A DNA stretch of 64,000 bases, from the NCBI GenBank assembly GCA_963580455.1, contig OY756965.1, positions 26,944,902 through 27,008,901 on the forward strand. The letters run 5' to 3'. The first letter of the stretch is position 1. Each line of letters starts with the position of its first letter. The translations under genes were made by a program, and so were the position numbers. Below are positions 24,469 to 35,782 of the stretch, one piece after another. The stretch comes from Euonymus europaeus. Lineage: Eukaryota; Streptophyta; Magnoliopsida; Celastrales; Celastraceae. The notes beneath the pieces are model-generated. The model did not search any database. It saw nothing but the letters and a program-made list of their open reading frames with translations, and was not told the origin of the DNA.

Positions 24469-25518
24469 ATCAATAACTGCAATTTATGGTATGCTCGACG
24501 AAGACAAAAGATCATAGCAAAGAAACACAAATCAATAAACAGCGGGCGGAGGCCGACTACCTGAAATAGTGCCTCGGATCAAGGTAGCTGCAGTTCGTCA
24601 AATCAAATGTTTCGTTTTTGTCTCTCAGTGTCTGTGTTCATCACTTTTATCAGAGGTTTGATTGAGTTTGCAACAATCATGAGTGAGGGTAAACCCCAAT
24701 AATCCATACCAAAAGGCATATGCATGAACTGATTAATAAATTGGGTCGACTTCGTAGATGCACGAACCTAGGTTGTTTTTTGTCTCACTATTAAATGGCG
24801 GTTGAAGACTTATTGAAGAAGAGAGAGGGGCTCATAAGACGTCTCTCGAAGAAGAGAGAGCCGGATAAGTGAGATGGTTGAGTTAAGCCCCGCTAAACCA
24901 TTATTAAGTAAACAATTTTTCTTTTATATTTGTAAAATCAATGTTATGTGCAATTGTATAGATCGCACTTTGGTTAAATAATCTGACGTGGCCTCACAAA
25001 AATCTCTCCGGACACTCTTTCCGCTTCAAGTTTTAAGTATAAGAATATAAATAAATAGATAGATACTTTTTAGTTTTATTTTTTATTAAAGGAGTAATTT
25101 TTGAAAATACAATACAAGATGAAGACCAAGAGGACTATTTTGTAGAAGAGAATATCAGTGTTACAAATGATTTTTCAACCGATATTGTATGCAGAATAAA
25201 AGATTGTCGCATAGAATTTTGGCTTTCCCATTTATGTGGTTCTAAATCAACTTATGATTAATTTTTTATATAATTTATAACAAAATTATATATGTCCAGG
25301 TATTTAATTCGGGAATTTTTTTTAATTGAATGGGTTCAAAATAGTTCACGTACTCTTGAATTTGTGGTTGTCATGAAAAGATCAGAAGTCGATTTGTTTG
25401 GAAAAAGAGACATATTACTATTATAGTGTGAACGTGGTGAGATTTAAAGAAATAGGGGATCATCCACAAAACTTACTAGCACCAGAAAAGAGTTCATCAC
25501 TATCATGATAGATCATAT
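24469..25518. other. Non-genic DNA within the large element
   Basis: AT-rich sequence without a recognisable gene. A short GAAGAAGAGAGAG direct repeat lies at about 24815-24860. The end leads into the transposase remnant. Confidence 0.4.
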
Positions 25519-27060
25519 ATGGAGGGTCATTCATATGCGGCTCAACTTTCTGATAGTGAGACAAATATAGTGATAGATATGTCAAAAAATCTGGTGAAGC
25601 CACAAAATATTTTGACAATATTAAAGAATAAAAATCCCGAGAATGTCTCCACCATTCAAACGATATATAATTTTTGTAAGAAGTATCGTACAACGGAAAA
25701 AGGTAAATCTCAAACGTAACAACTTTTGTCAAGCTTAAATCAACATGATTACATTTTTCTTCACAAAAATGTAAGTTATAAGCTATAAGATTTGTTCTTC
25801 GCATATCCATGATCATTAGAAATATTTCGTGCATTTCTGCATGTATTAATCATGGATGCGACATATAAGACTAATCGGCTCATAATGACACTTTTTGAGA
25901 TTGTTGGCGTGACCTTAACAGACATGACGTTTTTGGTTGAATTTGCTTTCTTGCAATACAAAAAAAAATATATATATATATACGGCATTAAGTTGTTTGC
26001 GATCTACGATGGATGAATGAACACTTAAATCAACATGATTACATTTTCCTTCACATAAGTGATTTGTAAGTAATGAGCTACAAGATTTGTTCTTCTCACA
26101 TCCACGGCCATTAGAACTATTTTGTGCATTTTCACTGGTATTAATCATGGATGCGACATACAAGACTAACCGGTTCATAATGACACTTTTTGAGATTGTT
26201 GGTGTGACCTCAACAAACATGACTTTTTGGTTGAATTTGTTTTCTTACAATACGAAAAAGAAGAAAATTATACATGGGCATTAAGTTGCTTGTGATCTAT
26301 GATAAATGAATGAACAAGACCACAAGTTATCGTTATAAATAGAGATTTGACGTTGATGAAGGCTTGTGCCAACATATTTCCTTATTCGGCAAATATGTGT
26401 TGCACATGGCATATTGGCAAAAAGGTAGCCGCAAATTGCAAGAAACAGTTCCACGACAAAAAATTTATGGGATGCATTCTACTCTTCATGACACAATCTG
26501 ATGGATTCAAAAACGGAAACATAATATGTGTATACTTTATCCACTATCGAGTGCAACTCCAATTGCTATCCGATTGTTATTAACTACATCACTAACATAT
26601 GGCTGACATCATATAAAGAGATGTTTATTGTCGCATGGACTGATAAATATAAGCATTTATCAAACTGAACAACTAACACAGTCGAGAGTTAACATGATAA
26701 GTTGAAAAGATATATGGGCATGTCAATGATGGATCTCGAATCTGCATGGTCGTCTATTCACCAGCTTATAGAACATCAAATTACATTAGTGGAAGCAAGT
26801 TTGAGAGAAAAAGTAAAAATATAGTACAACATCGATTCAAAGTGGCACATTTCAAGGACCTTCGAGATTTTGTATCATCCAAAACTTTGTGTTTAATTTT
26901 GTAAGAAATTAGTCGGTGTCAAACTGTTAGGCTTGATTCATTTCAATGCTTCGGTATACTCATAAATTACCGTGTGTACATGAACTTGCATCTTATATAT
27001 AACAAACTCGTCTCATCTCACTTGTATTCATTGATAAGTTCTGAAAAAAGCTCGAGTATG
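25519..27060 (+). pseudogene. FAR1-type MULE transposase remnant
   Basis: Decayed transposase of the same broad group as the SWIM/OTU fragment at 15.8-17.0 kb. The first open part (25519-25719) reads EGHSYAAQLSDSE, DMSKNLVKPQNIL and VSTIQTIYNFCKKYRTTEKG, the N-terminal part of plant MULE transposases. Next come LIMDATYKTNR (first catalytic Asp), FEIVGVTSTNMTF, VINRDLTLMKA (second Asp region), ANMCCTWHIGKKVAANCKKQ and a SWIM remnant THKLPCVHELASY at about 26955-26995. Many stops and shifts separate the blocks. The first-Asp block occurs twice because about 290 bases are tandemly duplicated. No OTU domain follows. Confidence 0.8.
25735..26317 (+). repeat. Tandem duplication inside the transposase remnant
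   Basis: Two copies, about 25735-26024 and 26025-26317, both start TTAAATCAACATGATTACAT. Both contain TTAATCATGGATGCGACATA and GACACTTTTTGAGATTGTTG, and both end near GATGAATGAACA. They differ by scattered substitutions and an AT-microsatellite in the first copy. The duplication doubles the segment with the first catalytic Asp. Confidence 0.85.
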
Positions 27061-27509
27061 TCTGAATGTATAACACCATACAATATCCAACTTGAAATGT
27101 AAGTCCATTATTGGATATACGGGCAATTGAATAGGTCAAATTGAAATATAGTGTTTTGTCATTATGCTTTATTGTAAACCATTATTCTTGAATAAAAATG
27201 CATTTAATTTTTTGGTAAAGCAATACATAAATATCAATTAAAAATATATATTGTAACTTTATAAATATAAACTTTAGTAAGATTAATGTGTAAATTAATT
27301 ATATATTTATTTAAATTAATAAAAAATTATAAAACGCAAAATCTAGAACTAAAAAAGTGGACGCACATGCTATTTTATAAAAGATAAATTATTTATATAT
27401 TAAAATTTATTAATAAAAATTAAATGACGCAAAATTTGATAGATTTGATGGATGAGGTAGGTGTACAAATCAAACCAAATTTGGTGGGCGCAGATATTCT
27501 TTCCCTTTT

Positions 27510-29310
27510 GGAAAATTCCAAACATACATAAAGCTGCAATACATAATTTGACATAATCTATCTGTCATGTCATGTAAGTATACCAACTAGATTAATTGAA
27601 ATAAAATAATAAGAGATAATAAAAAAGTTTACCCGCTTCTCTCTCCTCATTTGTTGTTTCTCCCGCCCATTTGTTACACATCTTTCCAAAAATAAACATT
27701 TTTTTTCTCTTATGTGTCAGGTTCTCTTTCCTCAGTATCATCTATTTCTCTCACTTTCCAAAAATAAACATTATTTCTGAATATCCACCCTTCTTACTCC
27801 GTTTGACCAAGCTTTTAACCGACCAGAATTTGTAATTTTGATTTGAGATTTTGAGGCAGTAAGATATTATGAACCGTATTCAGTGATATAGACATTCTCC
27901 GAAAAGATGATAAAATAATGTAATTAAAGGATTTGACAATGTAATAAGAGACATATAGAATGTAATTCAACAATAAAACAATGTAATTACAATGTAAGAC
28001 GATGTAAACTATATTTCATCCAGTACCAAAAATAGAATTTTGAGTTACAATGTTTATCTCGTGTCATAGTGTCTTGTATGACCTTGTCTTATTACACTGT
28101 ATCCATTAAGTTGTTTTTTTGTGCTACTTTCTCTTCATTATAATGTTTCCTCACTTGTTTTATGCTTTTGTAGTTATTATTTTTGCAATGCTAATAATAA
28201 ATTGTACAAATCATTTGAATTATAATTTATTTCACAAATAAAGATAAAACATATCAAATGATCGTTTAATTGTAAGTGACTTATTAAAAGAAAACATCTA
28301 AAATGATCATTTAATTATAATATTCATAATGAACAATGTAATAAAAATGTAAAAACAATGTAATAAAAATGAAAACAATGTAATTATAAAGTCGAACAAT
28401 GTCAAACAGTGTATCAGTTGAACAATGTAATTAAGGGACTGGACAATGTAATAAGATACATGTAAATTAAGGGACTGGACAATGTAATAAGATACATGTA
28501 ACATGCAATTCAACAATAAAATAATGTAATTACAATATGAGACGATGTAAACTAACATCATATTTGATCCAGTAACAGAAACAGAGTTTCGAGTCACGAT
28601 ATTTATCTTGTGTCACAATATTTATCTTGTGTCTTGCATGGTTTTGTCTTATTACACTGTATTCATTAAGTTATTTTTTGGTGTTACTTTCTCTTCATTA
28701 TGATGTTTCCTCACTTGTTTTATGTTTTTTAACTATTATTTTTGCAATGCTAAAAATAAATTGTGCAAATCATTTGAAACAAAATATATTTCACAGATAA
28801 AAATAAAACATATCAAATGACTGTTTAATTGTAAGTCAAAGATTAAAAGAAAACATCTAAAATGATAATTCAATTATAATGTTCATCATGAACAATGTAA
28901 TAAAAACATACAAGCAATGTAATAAAAACGAAAAAAAATGTAATTACAAAGTCGAATAATGTGAAACAGCACAGGTGCTGATATGCTACATAATCTCTCT
29001 TTTATTGATCAGGGACAAAACTTCATCATCCAAACACTAATCACAACATGACTGATCTCAAAAAATTGATAATTGATAATAGATCTCAAAAAGAAGCTTT
29101 GAACAACCAAATCCACACGACAACCACCGTCAACTACCTATTGAAAAAAGATGGCACCCATCGCAAGAAAAAAGTGAAGATTAGAGCAACTGCAGCAATA
29201 TCTTTGTGTACTGTCACCACCATTGGAGTCATTGAGTTGAGAAATACTTGACCTAACCGTTTTTCAGTCAAAAAATTGAAAATCGATAAGAAATCTAAAA
29301 AATTAGATAG
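27510..29310. repeat. Long tandem repeat rich in AATGTAAT motifs
   Basis: A unit of about 545-560 bases occurs twice (about 27913-28420 and 28424-28972). Shared landmarks are TTCAACAATAAAA, CTTATTACACTGTAT and TTTCTCTTCATTATAATGTT. Within and around the units the short motif CAATGTAAT or CAATGTAATAA recurs dozens of times. No coding content is seen. Repeated short motifs of this kind occur in the subterminal parts of some DNA transposons, but no ends were found. Confidence 0.7.
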
Positions 29311-29317
29311 AACATTG

Positions 29318-29422
29318 TCACAGTGTCGTATTACACCGTGACAGTGTCGTATTACACTATTACAATGGCGTATTGCACTATCACAATGGCCTATTATACT
29401 ATCACAGTGGCGTATTACACTG
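29318..29422 (+). repeat. 21-bp minisatellite, five units
   Basis: Five imperfect 21-base units of the form TCACAGTGKCGTATTACACTA follow each other without gaps. Units differ mainly at the GTGTCG/ATGGCG positions. Confidence 0.9.
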
Positions 29423-29705
29423 TCATTTACAATTGTTACGTACCGCCGTTCAACCACCGTTCCGGTCGTTGCCACCTCCAAAAGTGGTCTCAAGCTTCAA
29501 ATAACGAAACTCATATCACTCACTTGTTATAGCCTCTAAAATAGCTGAAAAATCGCCGCGAGATTAAAGTGGCCGATTCGAGCAACTCCGGCGACATCTC
29601 CGTGGTACAACGCCACCACTATTCGAGTTCTTGAGTCAAGGCGCATTAGATCTGACCATTTTATTGTCAAAACGAGTATCGGATTCCGACGTTGGCTTGC
29701 TTTGT

Positions 29706-29736
29706 AGAGGGAGGGAGGGAGAGAGAGAGAGAGAGT
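29706..29736. repeat. GA-rich microsatellite
   Basis: Run of GGGA and GA units (GAGAGAGAGAGAGAGAG at its core). Nearby DNA to about 29790 stays GA-rich. Confidence 0.9.
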
Positions 29737-30246
29737 GTGTCTGATAGAGAGAATGAGTGACAAAGAAAGAGTGAAAGAGATGAGAGAGAATTGGAATAGA
29801 TATATACAAAATATTTTGAATTTTGAAATGTAATTTTTTTGAAAAACGTGAGATCTATCACATATTGTTTCAAATTTTTTAGGCTTTCATTTTTTTTTTT
29901 GAAAAAATCTAGCCACTTTTTTTTTGAAAAAATCTAATCACTTGCCTAGGTGGCATGCCACATCAATTATGTATAATTATGTATGTTTTTTCTATGTATG
30001 TTTAGAACTACAGTTCCCTTTTGTGCTTTGGATGAATTCCATCCAGGATGATGTTTTGTGGGACCCGACAAATCTTTTTTCCATCACCAAAAAGATACTA
30101 CTGGTTCTTGCCTAAATAATCATTCTTGTTTTTCTTTGATCTCGTGTTCGTGGCTCTCTTTCTAATTATTCTCTTATTTTTCCAATTCCCAACTCACATT
30201 GAGAGATGTATATGTTTGCTCTGCACTGCACCTAATACTGGGATCC

Positions 30247-30404
30247 GGGGACGTCCGGTAGAGCCTGTGCAGAGATATTGTGCGGTGCACAATGTGCGCC
30301 GTTGAATTTAAATGATTTTATCCAATGATTGAGATGATTTAACTCAAAAATAGTGACAAAAACTGTGAACAATATCACTGCACAGGCTCTACCGCAAGTC
30401 CCCC
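30247..30404. mobile_element. MITE with ~35-bp inverted ends
   Basis: The left end contains GGTAGAGCCTGTGCAG followed by GATATTGT. The right end, read in reverse, gives GGTAGAGCCTGTGCAG, then GATATTGT. The element is about 158 bases. No clear target duplication was found, so the family is unassigned. Confidence 0.7.
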
Positions 30405-30739
30405 AATCTACCCATACTACACCAAAAAATCAAGTTTTATTGTGTAGAAATGAAGGGAATGATGTGATCGTTGGTCAATCTTGCTGGATTGTATTATTCT
30501 ATTTGCACTTCAAAAGTAATAATTTGTTCCAAAATGAACACCAAATAAAAACTGTTATTAATTAATTCAAATGAAATTACAACCCCGGCTAATTGGTAAC
30601 ACGAAAATTCTACTCTACTTGAAGTTTGTCTCGACCAATGGCAAGACTTTATTTCTTTCCTTTTGGTCAAGAATGTTCGCTATCATATTCAAAGACTTTT
30701 TGACAACCAAACTGAATTTCATCAATAATAATAAAAAAA

Positions 30740-32553
30740 GGGTAAAGAGTATAGAATTACCTAAATTATGGCCTAAATTAAAATACCCCAAACTATGCGA
30801 AAGTGTATGAAATCTCCCAAACATTGGTTAACTGTCTAAGATGACCGTCAACAGTCACATGTAGCTCCTAATCATGATTAGATAGCTAAATTAATAACAA
30901 ATTGATTAAGATTATAATCGCTAAGTGCGAAAGTTAAGAGGAACGGATCTCTTCTTCTTTTTTCCATTTCTTCTAGGTTTTTTCTTTCTCTCAAAGGAGG
31001 AACAAATCTGCAATTTTGTTCCATCTTTGGGTGCGATTCAGGTATGTCATTCTCTGCCTCGTATTTTGCTTGGATATCAACGATTTTCTCTATGTGATTA
31101 TAGAATCAAACGATGAATATCTTGAAGAGTCTTATGTTGATAGTCATAGTGATAGTAGTGATTACAGGTGAGTCTAAATATGGATTCAATTGAGGTTGTT
31201 GATAGTGGAGAGGCAGAGGCTTTGACTCAAAATCTTTCTGCCAGACCCCCACCACCCTTATTTATGCCCACAGGGATTAGGTCTTTTCTTCCACCAAGAC
31301 CTACATCAAGGAACAAGTATTGGATGTTAGTCTACTTCTACCTATCAACCATCACTTCTTGGAGTATCGTATTGAAGGAATGGTCAAAATCAGTTTGGAT
31401 ACAAATTCTTTTTCAGGTGTTCCAACACTTCAGGATAGACTAAAAGGAAATTAAGCTTCAAGTGCATGAGTATTGAGTGTGGAATGCATGAGTTATGACA
31501 GACTGGATGAGGAAAATGGTTGATGTATTTGATGTCCATATGTCCACTTGGCCAAGCCACTGGAAATTAAGTTTATGAGATATAGGACCTGCAAATCTGG
31601 ATCGCCAATGCTCGGCCATTATCATAATTCTAGAAGCTGGTTTGGTAACTGAAAAAAGAAAAAGAAAAAAGAACTGTGATAGATTGCTGGGATGCACTGC
31701 TGCATAGTTTATTCTTTATCTACATGGATGGTTTTGCTGTGTTCATATTCAAATGAAGGCTGGGAGTGGGTTCAATCCAATCAAGGTTGGCCATGCAAAA
31801 ATATGGTTAACATTCAAATGTGGAGCTGCTGATATAAACTCACTTCATCAACAAACCAGCTTGTGCTTGTTGTGTTGGGTTATCTTTATGTTGTTTGTTT
31901 TGTTCATTTGTGTGGTTGCATCTCTATTTATGTTGGTGCAAAGACTATTTGTTTCATAAAGGCCATCACGCATGATGCCCTTTTGTATTTCTTCTTGTCT
32001 TAATTGAATCTGCTGCTTATCAAAAAATAAAAAAAGGAACAAGTCTTCTACGAAAATCTCAAAATTTAACAAGCCCTCTAAGACAAAAGATTCCTCTTAT
32101 TAGAGGACCATTTGCACCTTGGAAGTAATTGTAGAGCTGTTGGTACATTATTGGTTTTTGTTATTTTGGAGATGTACTAATTCTAGAGGTATGTTGGACA
32201 TGTATTACACCTTTAGCTAAGTTTAATGGTATGCTGACTAATGTTGGAGATGAATATTATGGCTTGCTCAATTGGTATGTTTTGGACAGGTTCGTTTTTT
32301 CCAATTTTTGGTGCATTGATATTATGATTGCTTAAACACCCCTATAGTTTTAGTATAATAACATTTGCCCCCTAATGTATAGACACTTCCTACATTTAAT
32401 CATGTTTAGGAGGCCATGTGAGCTATATGTGACTATTGACCGTCATCTACTCATCTCAGACGATCAACCAACGTCTACGAAGTTTCATACGCTTTCACAT
32501 AGTTTGAGGATATTTTCCTTTAGCCCATAGTTTAGGTTTCCTACCCTTTACCC
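30740..32553. mobile_element. Mutator-like element interrupted by a retro-insertion
   Basis: The left end starts GGGTAAAGAGTATAG. The right end read in reverse starts GGGTAAAGGGTAGGA. Over about 130 bases the arms share CCTAAA, CAAACTATG, GTATGAAA, TGGTT, ACGGTCAA and GTCACAT. Flanks are A-runs (ATAAAAAAA left, AAAAAAAAG right), so a target duplication is possible but not diagnostic. A short open region after 31168 (MDSIEVVDSGEAEALTQ, then PPPPLFMPTGIRSFLPPRP) looks like the start of an element-encoded protein. It is cut by an insertion at 31318. Interior and end motifs are shared with the foldback element at 23587-24459. Confidence 0.75.
31319..32033 (+). mobile_element. Polyadenylated retro-insertion with 11-bp target duplication
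   Basis: The direct repeat AAGGAACAAGT occurs at 31308-31318 and 32034-32044. The DNA between ends in an A-rich tail (CAAAAAATAAAAAA) just before the second copy, as expected for insertion by target-primed reverse transcription. The 0.7-kb body is not recognisable: it may be the truncated 3' end of a LINE or a processed copy of a host RNA. Removing it rejoins the open frame of the surrounding element (PRPTSRNK continues on the far side). Confidence 0.75.
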
Positions 32554-33608
32554 AAAAAAAAGTACAATAAACAAACAGTACCCACAAGTGATGTCTCTGT
32601 CTCGAGGTGCAGTATAGGCACTACTGCAACTAGGCAGGCAGATGGGCTTGGCTGCGTAGCTTTAAGTTCTGATGCCTTGACCATTCAAAATGTCAAGAAA
32701 ATTGTTTGCCCTAACTAACTATACCCAACAAGATAAAACAACTGCCTGAAAAGTAGGCAAGGTAAACAACCACAACTCACAACTCACAACCACAACTCTA
32801 CATAATAAATATGTTCAATGATGTAACTTTTGGTTTCGCCTGATGCGATAAAAATAAAAATAAAAATTCCTACTGATCTCAAACTTTTTCAAGGCAGAGA
32901 ATTGTAGTGTATTGATTCAACTTTCCCAATATTCCTGTAGTTGAAGCATCAAAGTTAACTACATAAGCCCCTATCACACAACCAACGGAAACTAGGTTGA
33001 GTTGATTAGTACATTTGAATCGAGAATCGAGAATCGATCACCGGGTTATGGAAAAGTTGAGTGCTTTTACATATATATACATAATTAGATATACAAGTAA
33101 TCTTCATCGGCAGTGCTTATATACTGTGACAGAATTCAAGATGGTCCAAAAGATCCACCGAGAAGAACTTAATGTTTTCAACAATGTTGCAATGGTCCTG
33201 TCTTTCTATGTTATCTAGGGACCGTGAATATCAGATAACCATGATTGCATTGTGGCTAACATGTTAACATCAGGGAAAAAAGGAGAAGCTAAATTATGAA
33301 AATGATTGATGGCAGCACTTGTGGTATCAGAGGAGTCGAACCAGAGAAAAACAATTTTAAATATTCAGACAATAGAATGTTACAAAAAATGCATGTTGAC
33401 CATAGGTATTTTTTTAACTGCACCAGGAACATGGCATTCAAAGATTGTCGCAAGAGGGTTTTGGACCATTTTCCGCTTTAAAGAGTGGCAGTTGAAGACC
33501 AGGAACAAGTTATATACACTTGTTTCATTCAATTCAAATTAATGACTTTAAATGGACAGCTACCCAGCTTACGGGTTCAGGGAGCAGTAGACATTGTGTT
33601 CAAAGAGA
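32554..33608. other. Intergenic DNA and 3' flank of the PIF gene
   Basis: No gene recognised. The part nearest 33608 is expected to be the 3' UTR of the bHLH gene on the minus strand. Confidence 0.5.
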
Positions 33609-35782
33609 TCAGAGAGGCACACCTATATTGCCGCATCCCGCTTGAGAAGTTTCACCATTTGCCGCTCCACAGTTAAAGGGTCCAATGCTGCCACCAGGTG
33701 CTGCCATCATTTGACCTAGTTGCTCTGATTGGGAATTAGGTCTCACCATATTTATGGGCTATAATTGAAAAGGCCAATGAAAATTATTTATACGTCACTG
33801 CAGGGTAAAGGCAGCTCACAATTTCCATCTCAAAATAAGAAACTGATAACATTGTCATCATACACAAACCTGAGATGTGGTCTGCAAATGCTGAGAGGCC
33901 ATGAACCGAGCATATTGGTCTGGAAATGAGAGATTTTGCATCTGTTGTTGATAGTTTACTGGATTCAATAACGGAGTTTGGCACATCACAGACTGGTTTT
34001 GCGCTGGAGCCATGGAAAAGGATCGAGGATCAACAAGTGGAACACGAGACAAATGTAGAGGATTTTGCATACATGCCAAAGGAGGTGACCCCATTCCCAT
34101 ACTCATACGCGACATAAAATGCTGAACTCCTGGAAAAACCATTGGGGCCATTACGCTAGTCATCCACATTAACTGAAACACCAGAAGATCATCTTCAGAG
34201 GCTTGAATGGCAAATGAAAATATTGATATTTAAATTAAGAAACTAAGATTCGTACCTGAAGTTGCACCTGAAGAGACTTCAAGTATTCAATGGCCTCGTC
34301 TAGCATTGATGCTTTGTCTGTCTGCAACATTAAGACTAATTCTGTTGAGAAAACTACAAAACTGAACTCTTATTTATACACACTATACGGATCAATTTAG
34401 CTAAACGATGCTGAAAAATACCTTGTTACAGTGTGGTATGAGCTCTTGCAATGCCTTCATTTTCTCATTGATCCTATCCCTCCGTCTCTGCACAGAATCA
34501 CAAGAGAAGTTTAGTTTAAAAAAATAGTACATGATCAGCAACATTGAAATGGTAGAAATTCCTAATATTACTCTCTCTGAAAGATTATGCACTTCAACCG
34601 CACGGTTCCTTCGTGCAGATACTGATTTGCGAGCAGACTTGTTTCCCACAGTATATTCAAGCTCAGCAGCCTAAAACAAGTATACACATTATATGTCAAC
34701 AAAAAATTGAAGGCATAGCAAGCAGGCAAGAAAGAAAGAAAGATTAATTAACCTCGCTTTGGCACTCTGATTCTTCACCATCTCTGCCCTTCCTCTTGTG
34801 ACAGCTGCCCCCAGAAGACTGATTGTCCGTTTTCCCACAATTACTACCCGATCCACCAGATGATGAAGTAACAGCAGGCTCAAGTGTCGCTGTTTCCCCT
34901 CTGTCACTCTGATAAACCACTTTCCTACCTTCATATTTCAAAGGACCAGCAGATAACTCAGTAGGGCCAAAACCATTGCTCGAAGCTCGGCAAGTATCCA
35001 GGTCATTTGGAATTTGGTTGCTACCACAGTGGCTTGACCCAAGTGTCATCACTGAGCACTCTCTAAGCTCTCCTTGCATAACAGTCCCTGACATTTTACG
35101 TCTGAATTGTGCACTATGGGGATTCGGCCCTCCCTTGACCGGCACAGCCATATGAGAGGCCTTTACAAAGCCTCCAATATTATTATTATTATGCTGCGAA
35201 TGAACGGGCATTTGGATTTTTGGAGGTGGCATAAAATTTCCAGTAAATGCAGGAACAACTGGATGCTTAACCTCTGAAGAATCAGAAGCACTAAACTTAA
35301 CAAAAATTTCGTCATCAAAGTGCCTGATTGATTTATCAGTCTCTATAGGATCCGCAGATGTCCATTCGGAATTAAAATTGGAACAGAACTCTGTATCAAA
35401 GGAATCATCAAGTGGATACTGGATGCATGAGACAGTCTCATTACCTTGAATCAAAGCACTGGAATTCGCATATGAAGAGGTGCTATTATCTCTTAATGAT
35501 GATTGATGATCAGGTTTGAGAACTTGCCTAGGCTCATTGGCACTTGGTTTTCTCTGTGTTTGACTGTTGAAAACTACTTGTCCATTTCTCCATAGCAGCT
35601 CTATAAGCTCATTTTCTGGCCTGAAATTGTTTGGCCAAAACAAATCAAGATTATTCAGTTATGCCAAACAACTATAAGTAAAGAAAAAATAAAATAGCAA
35701 GAGAGAGAAATACAAACCCCATAGCTTGCTTTTGATTGGAGATGACATCCTCAAAATTCCAATCAGGAACACGATCATTCAT
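33609..35782 (-). CDS. PIF4: Phytochrome-interacting bHLH factor, PIF4/PIF5 type
   Basis: Nuclear transcription factor that binds G-box DNA, promotes growth in dark, shade or warmth, and is removed after binding active phytochrome B. Seven coding exons were read on the minus strand: 35782-35718, 35620-34753, 34670-34572, 34487-34422, 34321-34256, 34172-33870 and 33722-33609. They total 526 residues in frame. The start ATG (GCCGCCATGAATG context) gives [13 protein letters not shown]. The active-phytochrome-B-binding motif is [15 protein letters not shown]. The bHLH reads [48 protein letters not shown] and keeps the H-E-R residues for G-box recognition. A PIF4-like mid region ([26 protein letters not shown]) argues for the PIF4/5 clade over PIF1/3. 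An alternative AG three bases upstream would hit a stop, which fixes the last acceptor. Introns upstream suggest a 5' UTR reaching about 36600. Confidence 0.93.

Larger units (their letters stand above)
18309..27505. mobile_element. Large Mutator-like element with nested insertions
   Basis: The two ends are long inverted copies. The left end starts GGGAATGAGTATCT and continues with CACCCACCAAATT, TTGTACACCTCC and ATCAAAT, then an AT-rich part to about 18545. Read in reverse from 27505, the right end starts GGGAAAGAATATCT and continues with GCCCACCAAATT, TTGTACACCTACC and ATCAAAT, down to about 27280. Inside, near the right end, lies a decayed FAR1-type MULE transposase (25519-27060). The rest is filled with later insertions: a RING-carrying element (18969-20081), an LTR-like stretch (about 22.85-23.33 kb) and a foldback element (23587-24459). 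Flanks share only TTTTG, so a target duplication is not convincing. The 9.2-kb extent therefore rests on the inverted ends and the transposase. Confidence 0.6.

Noticed and set aside
28307..28597. Open frame in the motif-rich repeat
   Set aside because: Repeated HVSYYIVQSLN-type text is produced by the DNA repeat.
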